A DNA stretch of 38,363 nucleotides, from NCBI GenBank assembly GCA_017405945.1, contig JAFQZL010000050.1, positions 1-38,363 of the forward strand, in the 5' to 3' direction. Under the pieces are notes generated by a model. It saw only the letters and a program-made list of their open reading frames with translations. It ran no database searches and was not told the DNA's origin. The stretch's first letter is position 1. Every line of letters starts with the position of its first letter. Source of the DNA: Acidaminococcaceae bacterium. GTDB lineage: Bacteria > Bacillota > Negativicutes > Acidaminococcales > Acidaminococcaceae. A program made the translations under genes and the position numbers. Below are positions 26,807 through 34,195 of this stretch, one piece after another.

Positions 26807-27706
26807 TTAATATCTGTCGTCGTTATAAACGTCCCATGTCTTTAACTTATCCAGTTCCTCTGCCGCCATCTGTACCTCGGCAAGCAGCCGCTCCCTGTCT
26901 TTTGGCAGGTTGCCGGCAAAATTGGCATAATTGGAAACATGGTTGCTGCGGAATATCGTATGGCAATGTTCCGGCAGGTCCACATTCTCCAAAATCAGAT
27001 GCAGTTCGTGCATCAGGCCGCCGGGGGAAAGGGGATGGAATTCGCCCCGCTCAAACTGTTCTTTCAGTTCGCTGCCCCGGTACAGCATCAGGCACAGGGC
27101 GCTCAGCATGGTTGGCTGTATCCTGCTGATGGCCTTCGCCGTTTCCAGCGCATGCCGTTCGCTGCCTTCCACCCCTGCGATGCCCAGGATGATCATGATG
27201 GAAAGCTTCATGCCTGCTTCAACCACACGCCTGCCTGCCTCAATGGACTGGGGACCGTCCACTCCTTTGTTTACCGCTTTCAGCGTAACCGAATCCCCGC
27301 TTTCCATACCGTAATACAGAAGCTTCAGACCCGCTTCCCGCAGTTTTATCATGTCCTCCGGCGATTTCCGGAGGATGTCCTTAGGAGCCGCATAGGAAGA
27401 AACCCGCTGTAAATGGGGAAAATACTGTTTCAGCGCATGGAGGATGCGCAGCAGCCGGTCCGTGCCCAGCACCAGCGCGTCGCCGTCAGCCAGAAAGACC
27501 CGGCGCACGCCGTCCCTGTTATAGGAATAGGCCAGCGCCATCTGGCGGGCAATTTCTTCGTCCGTCAGGACCTGGAAGGACACGCCCCGGTACATGTTGC
27601 AATAGGTACATTTATTGTGGGCGCAGCCCCGGGTCACCCGCAGGATAAAACTGTTGGCTTCGCTGGGCGGACGGAATACAGGGGTATCGTAATCGTCAAA
27701 AAACAT
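26807..27706 (-). CDS. Radical SAM protein with CX4CX2C cluster motif
   Basis: A 299-residue protein with a TIM-barrel-like radical SAM core. The iron-sulfur motif reads GCAHNKCTYC: Cys28, Cys33 and Cys36, which is CX4CX2C rather than the usual CX3CX2C. A glycine-rich SAM-binding region appears as YYGMESGDSVTLKAVNKG, and MIILGIAG resembles later strands of the core. I recall similar GCxHNKCTFC proteins across Clostridia, annotated only as radical SAM proteins. The ATG has AAAGGAA about 7 bases upstream. Substrate unknown. It is divergent from the HlyD-like gene across an AT-rich spacer. Confidence 0.85.
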   Translation of the reverse strand: MFFDDYDTPVFRPPSEANSFILRVTRGCAHNKCTYCNMYRGVSFQVLTDEEIARQMALAYSYNRDGVRRVFLADGDALVLGTDRLLRILHALKQYFPHLQRVSSYAAPKDILRKSPEDMIKLREAGLKLLYYGMESGDSVTLKAVNKGVDGPQSIEAGRRVVEAGMKLSIMIILGIAGVEGSERHALETAKAISRIQPTMLSALCLMLYRGSELKEQFERGEFHPLSPGGLMHELHLILENVDLPEHCHTIFRSNHVSNYANFAGNLPKDRERLLAEVQMAAEELDKLKTWDVYNDDRY

Positions 27707-27734
27707 CTGTACTTCCTTTTCTGTTAAAAAAACA

Positions 27735-27833
27735 TTTACATTTTTCGAAAAATCAGTTCAAATCATATAACATTTAAAACACTTTTCTAAAACATTATAT
27801 AACATTTTACATTTCATTGTAAACTTCTTTACA
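27735..27833. promoter_or_regulatory. AT-rich divergent spacer with repeated TTTACA/TGTAAA motifs
   Basis: TTTACA at 27806-27811, TGTAAA at 27818-27823 and TTTACA at 27828-27833 form two overlapping inverted repeats; another TTTACA lies at 27735-27740. A perfect 12-bp palindrome TTTTTCGAAAAA occupies 27741-27752. No gene is seen in 27707-27970. The arrangement suggests binding sites serving the radical SAM gene, the HlyD-like gene, or both. Confidence 0.45.
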
Positions 27834-27902
27834 TTCTTTTTTTAGGAAGAATCCCGGAAAATTCCCCATTTTCACAAAAATGACGTTTTTTCGTGATAGG
27901 AT

Positions 27903-27931
27903 GTGACAAGAACAGAGAAATGTAATACAAT
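27903..27931 (+). promoter_or_regulatory. Promoter of the HlyD-like lipoprotein gene
   Basis: GTGACA (27903-27908), 17 bases, TACAAT (27926-27931): one mismatch from consensus in each box. The expected transcript start is about 33 bases before the ATG at 27971. Confidence 0.75.
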
Positions 27932-27970
27932 GCTAAGGAAATATTGATCACAAAATACCGGAGAACTCTG

Positions 27971-28885
27971 ATGAAAAAGTTGTGTATGGTTATGGTGCTG
28001 GTCTGCCTGATCCTGGCAGCAGCCTGCGGCAAACCGAAAGCTGCAGATAATACTATCCGTCTGCAGGGCAGGACCGAAGCGGTCCTGTATACCGTAAAAG
28101 CACCCGTGGACGGTGAAATCCGCGGCCTGATCCTGGATACCGGGGAACGTATCCGCAAAGGCCAGCCTTTATTCGGGCTGGGAACGCAGGATGAAAACCC
28201 GGAAGTGGGAAAAGCCGCCACGGAACTGGCCAAAGCACAGGCCAGGCTGAACAACGCGTCCCAGGGAAACAGCGACGCCAGCCGCGCTTCCGCCGCTGCC
28301 GCTCTGCAAAGCGCCAGGAGTGAAGTGCAGAACGCCGAACAGAATTACAATAAGATGAAGCGTCTGTATGACGTAGGCGGCATCAGCCGCAACCGTCTGC
28401 AGCAGACCCGGCTGAACCTGGAAAGCGCCCGGGCCGGTCTGGCCGCGGCCCAGGCCCGTTACGACCAGGTCAGCCGCGCCTATACACCGGAAGAACTGGC
28501 CGCATTGGAACAGCAGGTGCAAAAGCAGCGGGCTGCCTATGATGCCGTCATTCTTACCGTGGAGGGCAGCGAGATTGTCAGCCCGTCCACCGGTACCGTC
28601 CGGCAGCTATGGGTTAAGAACGGGGACGCGGTAAAAAAAGAACAGCCCGTCATGCAGATCATCTCTGCTACGGACTGCACTATTCTGGTTCATGCCAAAG
28701 CCGCAGATCCCCGGCTGACGGAAGGGACGGAAGCCAGCGTAACGGCGGCCGGAAGCAAAAAGAACTTTCCTGCCGTTATCCGTAAGATCGAACAGAACAC
28801 GGTAACGCTGTTCAGCAACCGGAAACCGGAAGAACTGCCGGAAGGGACGGCTGTGGAAATCACGGTTGCGCTGAAGGAAAAATGA
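27971..28885 (+). CDS. HlyD/RND-type membrane fusion lipoprotein (periplasmic adaptor)
   Basis: A ~304-residue adaptor protein. The N-terminus MKKLCMVMVLVCLILAAAC is a lipoprotein signal with the modified Cys near residue 19. A biotinyl-lipoyl half-motif follows (VKAPVDGEIRGLILDTGERIRKGQPLF in order), then a long Ala/Gln-rich coiled coil (about 75-185), the second half-motif (EIVSPSTGTVRQLWVKNGDAV) and a beta-barrel region. Adaptors of this kind bridge an inner-membrane exporter and an outer-membrane channel. No exporter gene is adjacent, so it is an orphan here. The frame extends to a TTG at 27944, but GGAG 7 bases before 27971 and the signal sequence settle the start. Confidence 0.9.
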   Translation: MKKLCMVMVLVCLILAAACGKPKAADNTIRLQGRTEAVLYTVKAPVDGEIRGLILDTGERIRKGQPLFGLGTQDENPEVGKAATELAKAQARLNNASQGNSDASRASAAAALQSARSEVQNAEQNYNKMKRLYDVGGISRNRLQQTRLNLESARAGLAAAQARYDQVSRAYTPEELAALEQQVQKQRAAYDAVILTVEGSEIVSPSTGTVRQLWVKNGDAVKKEQPVMQIISATDCTILVHAKAADPRLTEGTEASVTAAGSKKNFPAVIRKIEQNTVTLFSNRKPEELPEGTAVEITVALKEK

Positions 28886-28969
28886 TTTTTACCTTTGGGT
28901 ACCCGCCGGCCGGTTTACGGCCGGTCAGGAAAACGCTGTTTACTGCACACTCTCCTCAGAAAAAAACAA

Positions 28970-29002
28970 AACTCCTGCCAACTGACAGGAGTTATTTTTT
29001 TT
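28970..29002 (+). terminator. Terminator of the HlyD-like gene
   Basis: AACTCCTG (28970-28977) pairs with CAGGAGTT (28986-28993), followed by ATTTTTTTT. A GC-rich 7-bp hairpin (CCGGCCG / CGGCCGG, 28906-28924) lies between it and the stop codon. Confidence 0.85.
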
Positions 29003-29075
29003 GGAGCGGGCAATGGGAATCGAACCCACCTCTAAAGCTTGGGAAGCTTTCATTCTACCGATGAACTATGCCCGC
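29002..29075 (-). tRNA. tRNA-Gly (anticodon CCC)
   Basis: On the minus strand the acceptor stem GCGGGCA pairs with TGCCCGC. The D arm is GTTC-ATCGGTA-GAAT. The anticodon stem AAAGC/GCTTT encloses the loop TTCCCAA, giving anticodon CCC. The T arm is GTGGG-TTCGATT-CCCAT. The discriminator is T and CCA is encoded. All arms fold without mismatches apart from wobble pairs. It reads GGG codons. Confidence 0.96.
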
Positions 29076-29132
29076 ATGATAAAGCGATTCTGTTTTATAA
29101 AGAGAAGTTTCCACCTCATAAGGTACTGTAAA

Positions 29133-29161
29133 ATAATAGCACGTTTTTGTTTTTTTGGCAA
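29133..29161 (-). promoter_or_regulatory. Promoter of the tRNA-Gly gene
   Basis: On the minus strand TTGCCA (29156-29161), 17 bases, TATTAT (29133-29138), with TGC directly before the -10 (extended -10). The transcript would start about 50 bases before the tRNA. Confidence 0.75.
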
Positions 29162-29243
29162 CACCGGGGAAAACAACATTTCAGGGACCGCTGTCTGATT
29201 CCTGTGGCACCGGCCGGATCCCTGTTTCTAATCAGTGTTTTCG

Positions 29244-30188
29244 TTAAAATACCCCCAGCACCTGGAACAGCATGACCCAGAAGAACAATGTGACACTGGA
29301 GAACGCGGAAGTCAGCACCACGCTGTTGCCTGCCAGTTCCGCGTTACTGCCCAGCTGCTGCGCCATGGCGAAGCTGGCCACCGCGCAGGGGGTAGCGAAA
29401 ATACAGAGCAGCGTGACAAAATCCACGCCGCGGAACCCCATATAATAGGCCGTTCCCAGCACCAGAGCCGGGATTACGATCAGCCGGCCCACCACCACAA
29501 TGATCAGGTTCCGTTTTTCTTCGCTGATTGTCCCGAACTGGAACGAGGCGCCTAAAATCAGCAGGGCCACCGGAGATGTGCAGGACGCAATCTGGCGGAT
29601 TGGTTTTAAGACCGGTTCCGGCACCGTGATCCCGGTAATCATAAAAAACGCGCCCAGAATCGCGCCTACGATCATGGGATTCTGCAGCACCGTCCGCAGC
29701 GTTTCCAGCAACGAGAAGCGCCCTTCACCGCGGAAACTTTCCAGAAAGAAGACGCTCACGGAATTATAAATCGGAGAAACCACGGCGATCATCATCGTGG
29801 GAACCGCCAATGCCTCGGACCCGAAAATATTTTCCACCAGGGGCATTCCCAGCAGCACGAAGTTACTGCGGAACAGCGCCTGCAGCATCGCCCCCCGGGA
29901 CCGGTTATCCTTTTCCACCGTGCACACCACGACAGCGGAAAGCATCAGCATGATAAACAAACCCGCAACGGTAAATGCCAGCAGCCGGGGACGCAGCGCG
30001 GTAGCAATCGTGGTCGTATACATGTTATAAAACATCATGCAGAAAAAGAACACCCGGAAAATCATGGCATTTACATGCTTCAGTTCCGTATCCGTCAGCA
30101 TCTTCCGCCAGCGGACAAAGATGCCCATGCCGATCAGAAGAAACAGGGGGATGATTGCTTTTACCGCAACAATAAAATGTTGCTCCAT
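29244..30188 (-). CDS. AEC-family (auxin efflux carrier type) membrane transporter
   Basis: A 314-residue protein with about ten membrane helices in two groups of five around a hydrophilic middle (about residues 160-180). Typical features are PLFLLIGMGIFVRWRKML near the start, the NFVLLGMPLVENIFG helix, and CIFATPCAVASFAMAQQLGSNAELAG near the end. Bacterial members carry malate, lactate and other organic anions; the substrate here is unknown. The ATG lies 2 bases after the stop of the ABC ATPase gene, with GGGG 5 bases upstream, so it is the last gene of the ABC operon. Confidence 0.9.
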   Translation of the reverse strand: MEQHFIVAVKAIIPLFLLIGMGIFVRWRKMLTDTELKHVNAMIFRVFFFCMMFYNMYTTTIATALRPRLLAFTVAGLFIMLMLSAVVVCTVEKDNRSRGAMLQALFRSNFVLLGMPLVENIFGSEALAVPTMMIAVVSPIYNSVSVFFLESFRGEGRFSLLETLRTVLQNPMIVGAILGAFFMITGITVPEPVLKPIRQIASCTSPVALLILGASFQFGTISEEKRNLIIVVVGRLIVIPALVLGTAYYMGFRGVDFVTLLCIFATPCAVASFAMAQQLGSNAELAGNSVVLTSAFSSVTLFFWVMLFQVLGVF

Positions 30189-30190
30189 AA

Positions 30191-30985
30191 TTACCCCAGC
30201 AGCAACTTATCGCTTGCCATTCCGTCGCCGCTGGCTTTCTCAAACATCGCCAGCAGGTCGGCAATCTTCAGATTTTTCTTTTCTTCGCCGTCCACGTCGA
30301 TCAGCACCCGGCCCTCATGCATCATGATCAGCCGGTTGCCGAAACGCAGGGCGTCACGCATGTTATGGGTGATCATCAGGGTCGTCAGCCGGTCCCGTTC
30401 CACGATGGTATCCGTCAGTTCCAGGACTTTTTCCGCCGTTTTCGGATCCAGCGCCGCCGTGTGTTCATCCAGCAATAATAATTTCGGTTTTTTAATGGTA
30501 GCCATCAGCAGGGTCAGGGCCTGACGCTGGCCGCCGGAAAGCAGTCCCACGTGGGCGGTCATGCGGTCTTCCAGCCCCAGGTTCAGCTCTTTCAGCATTT
30601 CATAAAAACGGTCATGCTGCTCGCTGCTGCTGCTCCAGGCAAGACCCGGGAACTGGCCCCGCCGTGACGCGATGGCCAGGTTCTCTTCAATCATCATACC
30701 GGCCGCCGTTCCCAGCATGGGATCCTGGAATACCCGGCCGATGTACCGGGCCCGTTTGTGCTCCGGTTCTTTCGTAATATCCACGCCGTCAATGACGATA
30801 CGTCCCTTGTCAATGGGCCAGACGCCGGCAATGGCGTTCAGCATGGTGGACTTGCCGGCCCCGTTGCTGCCGATCACCGTAGTGAAGTCACCCGGTTTCA
30901 GGTGCAGGGTGGTGTCCACGAGAGCCCGTTTCTCATTGATGGTTCCGGGGAAAAATGTTTTATAAATATGCTCAACCTGTAACAT
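30191..30985 (-). CDS. ABC transporter ATP-binding protein
   Basis: A 264-residue ATPase with Walker A GSNGAGKST (about 39-47), the Q loop in GRVFQDPMLG, signature LLSGGQRQAL (about 148-157), Walker B LLLLDEHTAAL and the switch His in MITHNMRDAL. It powers the permease encoded upstream; the permease stop and this start overlap by 1 base (TGATG). The subtype (LivG-like, partnered with a LivH-like permease and an ABC_sub_bind lipoprotein) is the one that includes streptococcal TrpXYZ, but sequence alone does not fix the substrate. Confidence 0.95.
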   Translation of the reverse strand: MLQVEHIYKTFFPGTINEKRALVDTTLHLKPGDFTTVIGSNGAGKSTMLNAIAGVWPIDKGRIVIDGVDITKEPEHKRARYIGRVFQDPMLGTAAGMMIEENLAIASRRGQFPGLAWSSSSEQHDRFYEMLKELNLGLEDRMTAHVGLLSGGQRQALTLLMATIKKPKLLLLDEHTAALDPKTAEKVLELTDTIVERDRLTTLMITHNMRDALRFGNRLIMMHEGRVLIDVDGEEKKNLKIADLLAMFEKASGDGMASDKLLLG

Positions 30986-31869
30986 CAGCGCGCCACCTTT
31001 CTGCCCTTGAACTTTGCCTTGATCAGCGGCATGGACAGCGCAATCGCCACCAGCACGGAAGTAAAGAGCTTCAGATCGTTGGGCGGCATGCCCATCTGCA
31101 GTACCACGGCAATGACGATACGGTACACGACAGAACCCAGCACCACGGAAATCATGCAGTTTTTAAAGCTGCGGGTGCCGAACAGCACCTCGCCGATAAT
31201 GACCGACGCCAGACCGATAACGATAGTACCGACGCCCATGCCCACATCCGCGAAACCGTTGTTCTGGCCCACCAGCGCGCCCGAAACGGAAATCAGGGCA
31301 TTGCTGATGATGAGACCCAGAATAATGGTCATATCCGTATTCACGCCCTGGGCCCGGATCATCTGCTGGTTGAAACCGGTCGCGCGGATCGCCGCGCCGA
31401 TTTCCGTGCCAAAGAACCAGTACATGCCGATCCCGATGAGCAGCGTCGCTGCCAGCCCCACCACAAAGGTGGTATACGCATTATTCAGGCCCAGCGCCTG
31501 CTGGGTATAGGTAAATACCGTGTCCACACCAAGCAGGGACAGGTTCGCCTTGCCCATGATACGCAGATTCACGGAATACAGGGCAATCATCGTCAGGATT
31601 CCCGCCAGCAGTGCCGGAATTTTCATTTTTGTCGTCAGAAAGCCCGTTACCGCGCCGGCCAGCATGCCGGCCACAGCGGCCGCCAGAATCGCCGTGCTGA
31701 CGTTGTGGCCGCTTGCCATCAGCGTCGCCGCCGTTGCCGCTCCCAGCGGGAAACTGCCTTCACAGGTCAGGTCCGCCAGATCCAATACCCGAAATGTTAC
31801 ATACACGCCAAGGGCCATTACGGCCCACAACAAACCTTGTGCCACCGTGGACACAGCCAGGTTACTCAT
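30985..31869 (-). CDS. ABC transporter permease (LivH/BPD_transp_2 type)
   Basis: A ~294-residue permease with about eight membrane helices, beginning MSNLAVSTVAQGLLWAVMAL and including LADLTCEGSFPLGAA, FLTTKMKIPALLAGILTMIAL and FGTEIGAAIRATGFN, the last a coupling-helix region of this family. The open frame runs 22 codons further upstream, but GAGG about 10 bases before the ATG at 31869 and the hydrophobic N-terminus favour this start. It lies 259 bases downstream of the binding-protein gene, with a hairpin in between. Confidence 0.92.
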   Translation of the reverse strand: MSNLAVSTVAQGLLWAVMALGVYVTFRVLDLADLTCEGSFPLGAATAATLMASGHNVSTAILAAAVAGMLAGAVTGFLTTKMKIPALLAGILTMIALYSVNLRIMGKANLSLLGVDTVFTYTQQALGLNNAYTTFVVGLAATLLIGIGMYWFFGTEIGAAIRATGFNQQMIRAQGVNTDMTIILGLIISNALISVSGALVGQNNGFADVGMGVGTIVIGLASVIIGEVLFGTRSFKNCMISVVLGSVVYRIVIAVVLQMGMPPNDLKLFTSVLVAIALSMPLIKAKFKGRKVAR

Positions 31870-31992
31870 AAAACATTGACCTCGAATCTTTTGTAAAATG
31901 TAAAACTTATAAAAATTATTGCGGAAACACCGCATGGAAAAGGATGCGCACCCACCGGAAGCGGACTGTAAATCCTTATATATAAAAAGGAA

Positions 31993-32018
31993 CGGATCCG
32001 TTTGTTACGACGGATCCG
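31993..32018 (-). terminator. Intra-operon hairpin between binding protein and permease (partial terminator)
   Basis: CGGATCCG (31993-32000) pairs with the same palindromic octamer at 32011-32018 across a 10-base loop; on the minus strand it is followed by TTCCTTTTTATAT. Such a leaky terminator would give more binding protein than permease, a common pattern. The rest of 31870-32128 is AT-rich with only small stems. Confidence 0.6.
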
Positions 32019-32128
32019 GCCCTGCCTGTCACCATCAGATTGGAGGAACTTCTTACCCGCAAAACAAAATGTCTGCCGGTTCAAACTTTTTTAATATGTT
32101 TTTTCAGTTCCCGGTAAACGCAAACAGA

Positions 32129-33148
32129 TTACTTGATTACTTCCGCGCCCTTCAGCAGTTCCGCCGGGATCTTGATGCCCAGCTGATCGGCTTTCTTCTG
32201 GTTTACGACAGCCTTAAACTCTTTCTGGGAACGAATCGCCATATCCTGGGGTTTCGCCTTGCCGTTCAGGATCTCCGCCGCCATGGCGCCGGTTTCTTCG
32301 CCCAGCATGTAATAATCGATGCCCAGGGTAATGAGACCGCCGGCCTTCACTTCGCCGGGTTCCGCGCAGATGACCGGCAGTTTGACTTCATCGGTCACCT
32401 TGCACAGGGTAGGCATGGCGGAAGCCATGACATTATCAGTAGGAATATACAGGGCGTCAATCTTGCCGATCAGGCTGTGAGCAGCCTGCTGGATATCGTT
32501 AACGGTGGAAACCGTAGCTTCTTTGACCGTCAGGCCTTTTGCCGCCGCTTCTTTCTTCAGGATTTCAACCTGGATCTGGCTGTTCACTTCGCTGGAGCAG
32601 TAAATAACGCCCACGTTCTTTGCGGTGGGAACTACTTTCTGCAGCAGTTCAACCTGTTCTTTGATGGGGTTCATGTCCGTGGTGCCGGTTACGTTGGTGC
32701 CCGGTTTCGCGGCATCTTTCACCAGTTTCGCGGATTTATAATCGGTAATGGCCGTTCCGACAATCGGAATATCTTTCGTAGCGTTGGCTACAGACTGCGC
32801 GGAAGGCGTAGCGATGGCGCAGATCAGATCCACTTTGTTGTTGACAAACCGGTTGGCGATGTTCTGCAGATTGGACTGGTCTGCCTGCGCATTCTGCCGG
32901 TCAAAGGTGATGTTCTGCCCTTCTTTAAAACCGTTTTTGGCCAGGCCGTCAACAAAGCCTTTATTGGCAGCATCCAGAGCTGCGTGCTCTACCAGCTGCA
33001 CAATGCCTACATTGAATTTCTTCTCCGCCTTCGGTGCCGGTTTTTTGTCTCCGCCGCCGCAGCCGGCCATCCCTACTGCCAGGGTCAGCATCAGGGCCGC
33101 TGCCAGAGTCTTCATTTTAGATCCGGATAATTTAAACATGTCCCTCAT
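32129..33148 (-). CDS. ABC transporter substrate-binding lipoprotein (ABC_sub_bind family)
   Basis: A 339-residue exported lipoprotein. The signal ends AVGMAGC, with the modified Cys near residue 30. The mature protein has the two-lobed periplasmic-binding fold: FNVGIVQLVEHAALDAANKG at the start, AIATPSAQSVANATKDIPIV near residue 110, VGVIYCSSEVNS near 180 and ALYIPTDNVMASAMPTL near 235, all typical of the PF04392-type family. Some members bind tryptophan or tyrosine, others are unassigned. The start may be 33148 or the inner ATG at 33139. It heads the ABC operon. Confidence 0.92.
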   Translation of the reverse strand: MRDMFKLSGSKMKTLAAALMLTLAVGMAGCGGGDKKPAPKAEKKFNVGIVQLVEHAALDAANKGFVDGLAKNGFKEGQNITFDRQNAQADQSNLQNIANRFVNNKVDLICAIATPSAQSVANATKDIPIVGTAITDYKSAKLVKDAAKPGTNVTGTTDMNPIKEQVELLQKVVPTAKNVGVIYCSSEVNSQIQVEILKKEAAAKGLTVKEATVSTVNDIQQAAHSLIGKIDALYIPTDNVMASAMPTLCKVTDEVKLPVICAEPGEVKAGGLITLGIDYYMLGEETGAMAAEILNGKAKPQDMAIRSQKEFKAVVNQKKADQLGIKIPAELLKGAEVIK

Positions 33149-33177
33149 TTCCTTCCCTCATTTTTTAATACAGTTAC

Positions 33178-33218
33178 AGGCAGTCAATCTCTGCGTGTTC
33201 CATAATCTCTGACTGCCT
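33178..33218 (-). promoter_or_regulatory. Hairpin with internal direct repeat in the ABC operon leader
   Basis: A perfect 9-bp stem (AGGCAGTCA 33178-33186 / TGACTGCCT 33210-33218) encloses a 23-base loop. The octamer CAGAGATT occurs twice on the minus strand, once at each edge of the loop. It lies about 30 bases before the binding-protein start. It matches no T-box or riboswitch consensus I know. Confidence 0.5.
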
Positions 33219-33262
33219 CCCGGGAACCGCTGCTCTTATTTCTTCACAGCCCCTTACTTATA

Positions 33263-33295
33263 ACTATACATAGTATATTGTAAGCGTAAACACCA
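33263..33295 (-). promoter_or_regulatory. Candidate promoter and operator of the ABC operon
   Basis: On the minus strand TTTACG, 16 bases, TATAGT forms a weak promoter. The -10 overlaps the palindrome ACTATACATAGT (33263-33274), a plausible repressor site. Leader length to the start codon is about 110 bases. Confidence 0.45.
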
Positions 33296-33391
33296 ATAAA
33301 GTAAATAGCTTTTGCTTAATTCTGCCTTTTTATTCGCTATATACCACTATTTTCTGTAAAAAAGCTGTTAAAAAAGTAACGGTTAGGCCGC

Positions 33392-33439
33392 AGTCCTCCC
33401 TAAAGGACTATTGCAAATCCTGTTTTTTCATACTATAGT
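33392..33439 (+). promoter_or_regulatory. Promoter with adjoining inverted repeat before the exported protein gene
   Basis: TTGCAA (33411-33416), 17 bases, TATAGT (33434-33439). Directly upstream lies the inverted repeat AGTCCT-CCCTAA-AGGACT (33392-33409), placed where an activator or repressor would touch the polymerase. Confidence 0.65.
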
Positions 33440-33474
33440 AAGTGTAGATGATAAAAAAAGAAAGGATGATAACC

Positions 33475-34050
33475 ATGCTGAAAAGGATTTTACTCTGCCT
33501 GATGGCGTTCATGATGTTTAGCGCCGGCGCTTATGCCGAACAGTGGACCTACCTGGGCCGTTACGCGGTTAAGAACAACCTCCTGTATGTAAATACTACC
33601 GACGCGCTGATCCTGAACCACCTGTTCCTCTATACATCCCAGTCCACAAACAATCACCAGATGTACGATGTCTATTACTTCCACGACCATAACGACGACG
33701 TCCGGGTGGTCAACGATGTTGTCAACCTGATCACGGTTCCCATTAAAGCAAAAATCGTTCCCCTGAACATCTACGGAAAGCCCATGCTCAGCGACGGCGT
33801 GTTCTGCGGCCAGATTTTTTCCGATATCAAAATTACCAACGCAGGCGTCTTCGAAGTCCGGCCTGTTGCTTTTTCCATCCGGGATTCCGTAAGCGGCAAG
33901 GTCATCTTCCGGGCAGCGGGCGAAATGCAGGGACAGGTCCTCCTGGCCGACTCCGCGGCGCAGAAAATAGCGGCCCTTACCGGTCCCCACAAGGATTGGA
34001 AAGAAACCATCGGCGGTATGCCGATGTCCATGTTCCAACAGCAGAAATGA
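33475..34050 (+). CDS. Small exported protein of unknown function
   Basis: A ~191-residue protein with a clear signal peptide (MLKRILLCLMAFMMFSAGAY, cut after AYA near residue 21). The mature part is beta-rich and aromatic (EQWTYLGRYAVKNNLLYVN, HQMYDVYYFHDHNDDV), with a single Cys near residue 112. It has no membrane anchor or known catalytic motif. AAAGGA lies 8 bases before the ATG at 33475; longer starts at 33448 and 33466 have no usable site. It is a monocistronic gene with a good promoter. I do not recognise the family. Confidence 0.8.
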   Translation: MLKRILLCLMAFMMFSAGAYAEQWTYLGRYAVKNNLLYVNTTDALILNHLFLYTSQSTNNHQMYDVYYFHDHNDDVRVVNDVVNLITVPIKAKIVPLNIYGKPMLSDGVFCGQIFSDIKITNAGVFEVRPVAFSIRDSVSGKVIFRAAGEMQGQVLLADSAAQKIAALTGPHKDWKETIGGMPMSMFQQQK

Positions 34051-34195
34051 AAATCGCTTTAACAACTTTAAGGCGAATAACCGGTCCGGTTTCGCTGCAT
34101 TGCGTTGAAGAACCGCTGTTGCAAACCGTGATTACTCCTTTCCGTACGATTAAACTTTATTTAAAACGGTAGTGCAAAGGATTGCGTTTCAGATT

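Noticed and set aside
27829..28254. A 141-codon minus-strand frame upstream of the radical SAM gene
   Set aside because: It overlaps the promoter and first third of the HlyD-like gene antisense, and lacks a ribosome site.
33149..33300. T-box or amino-acid riboswitch ahead of the ABC operon, expected if it were a TrpXYZ-type system
   Set aside because: No T-box core sequence and no terminator/antiterminator pair; only a short hairpin is present.
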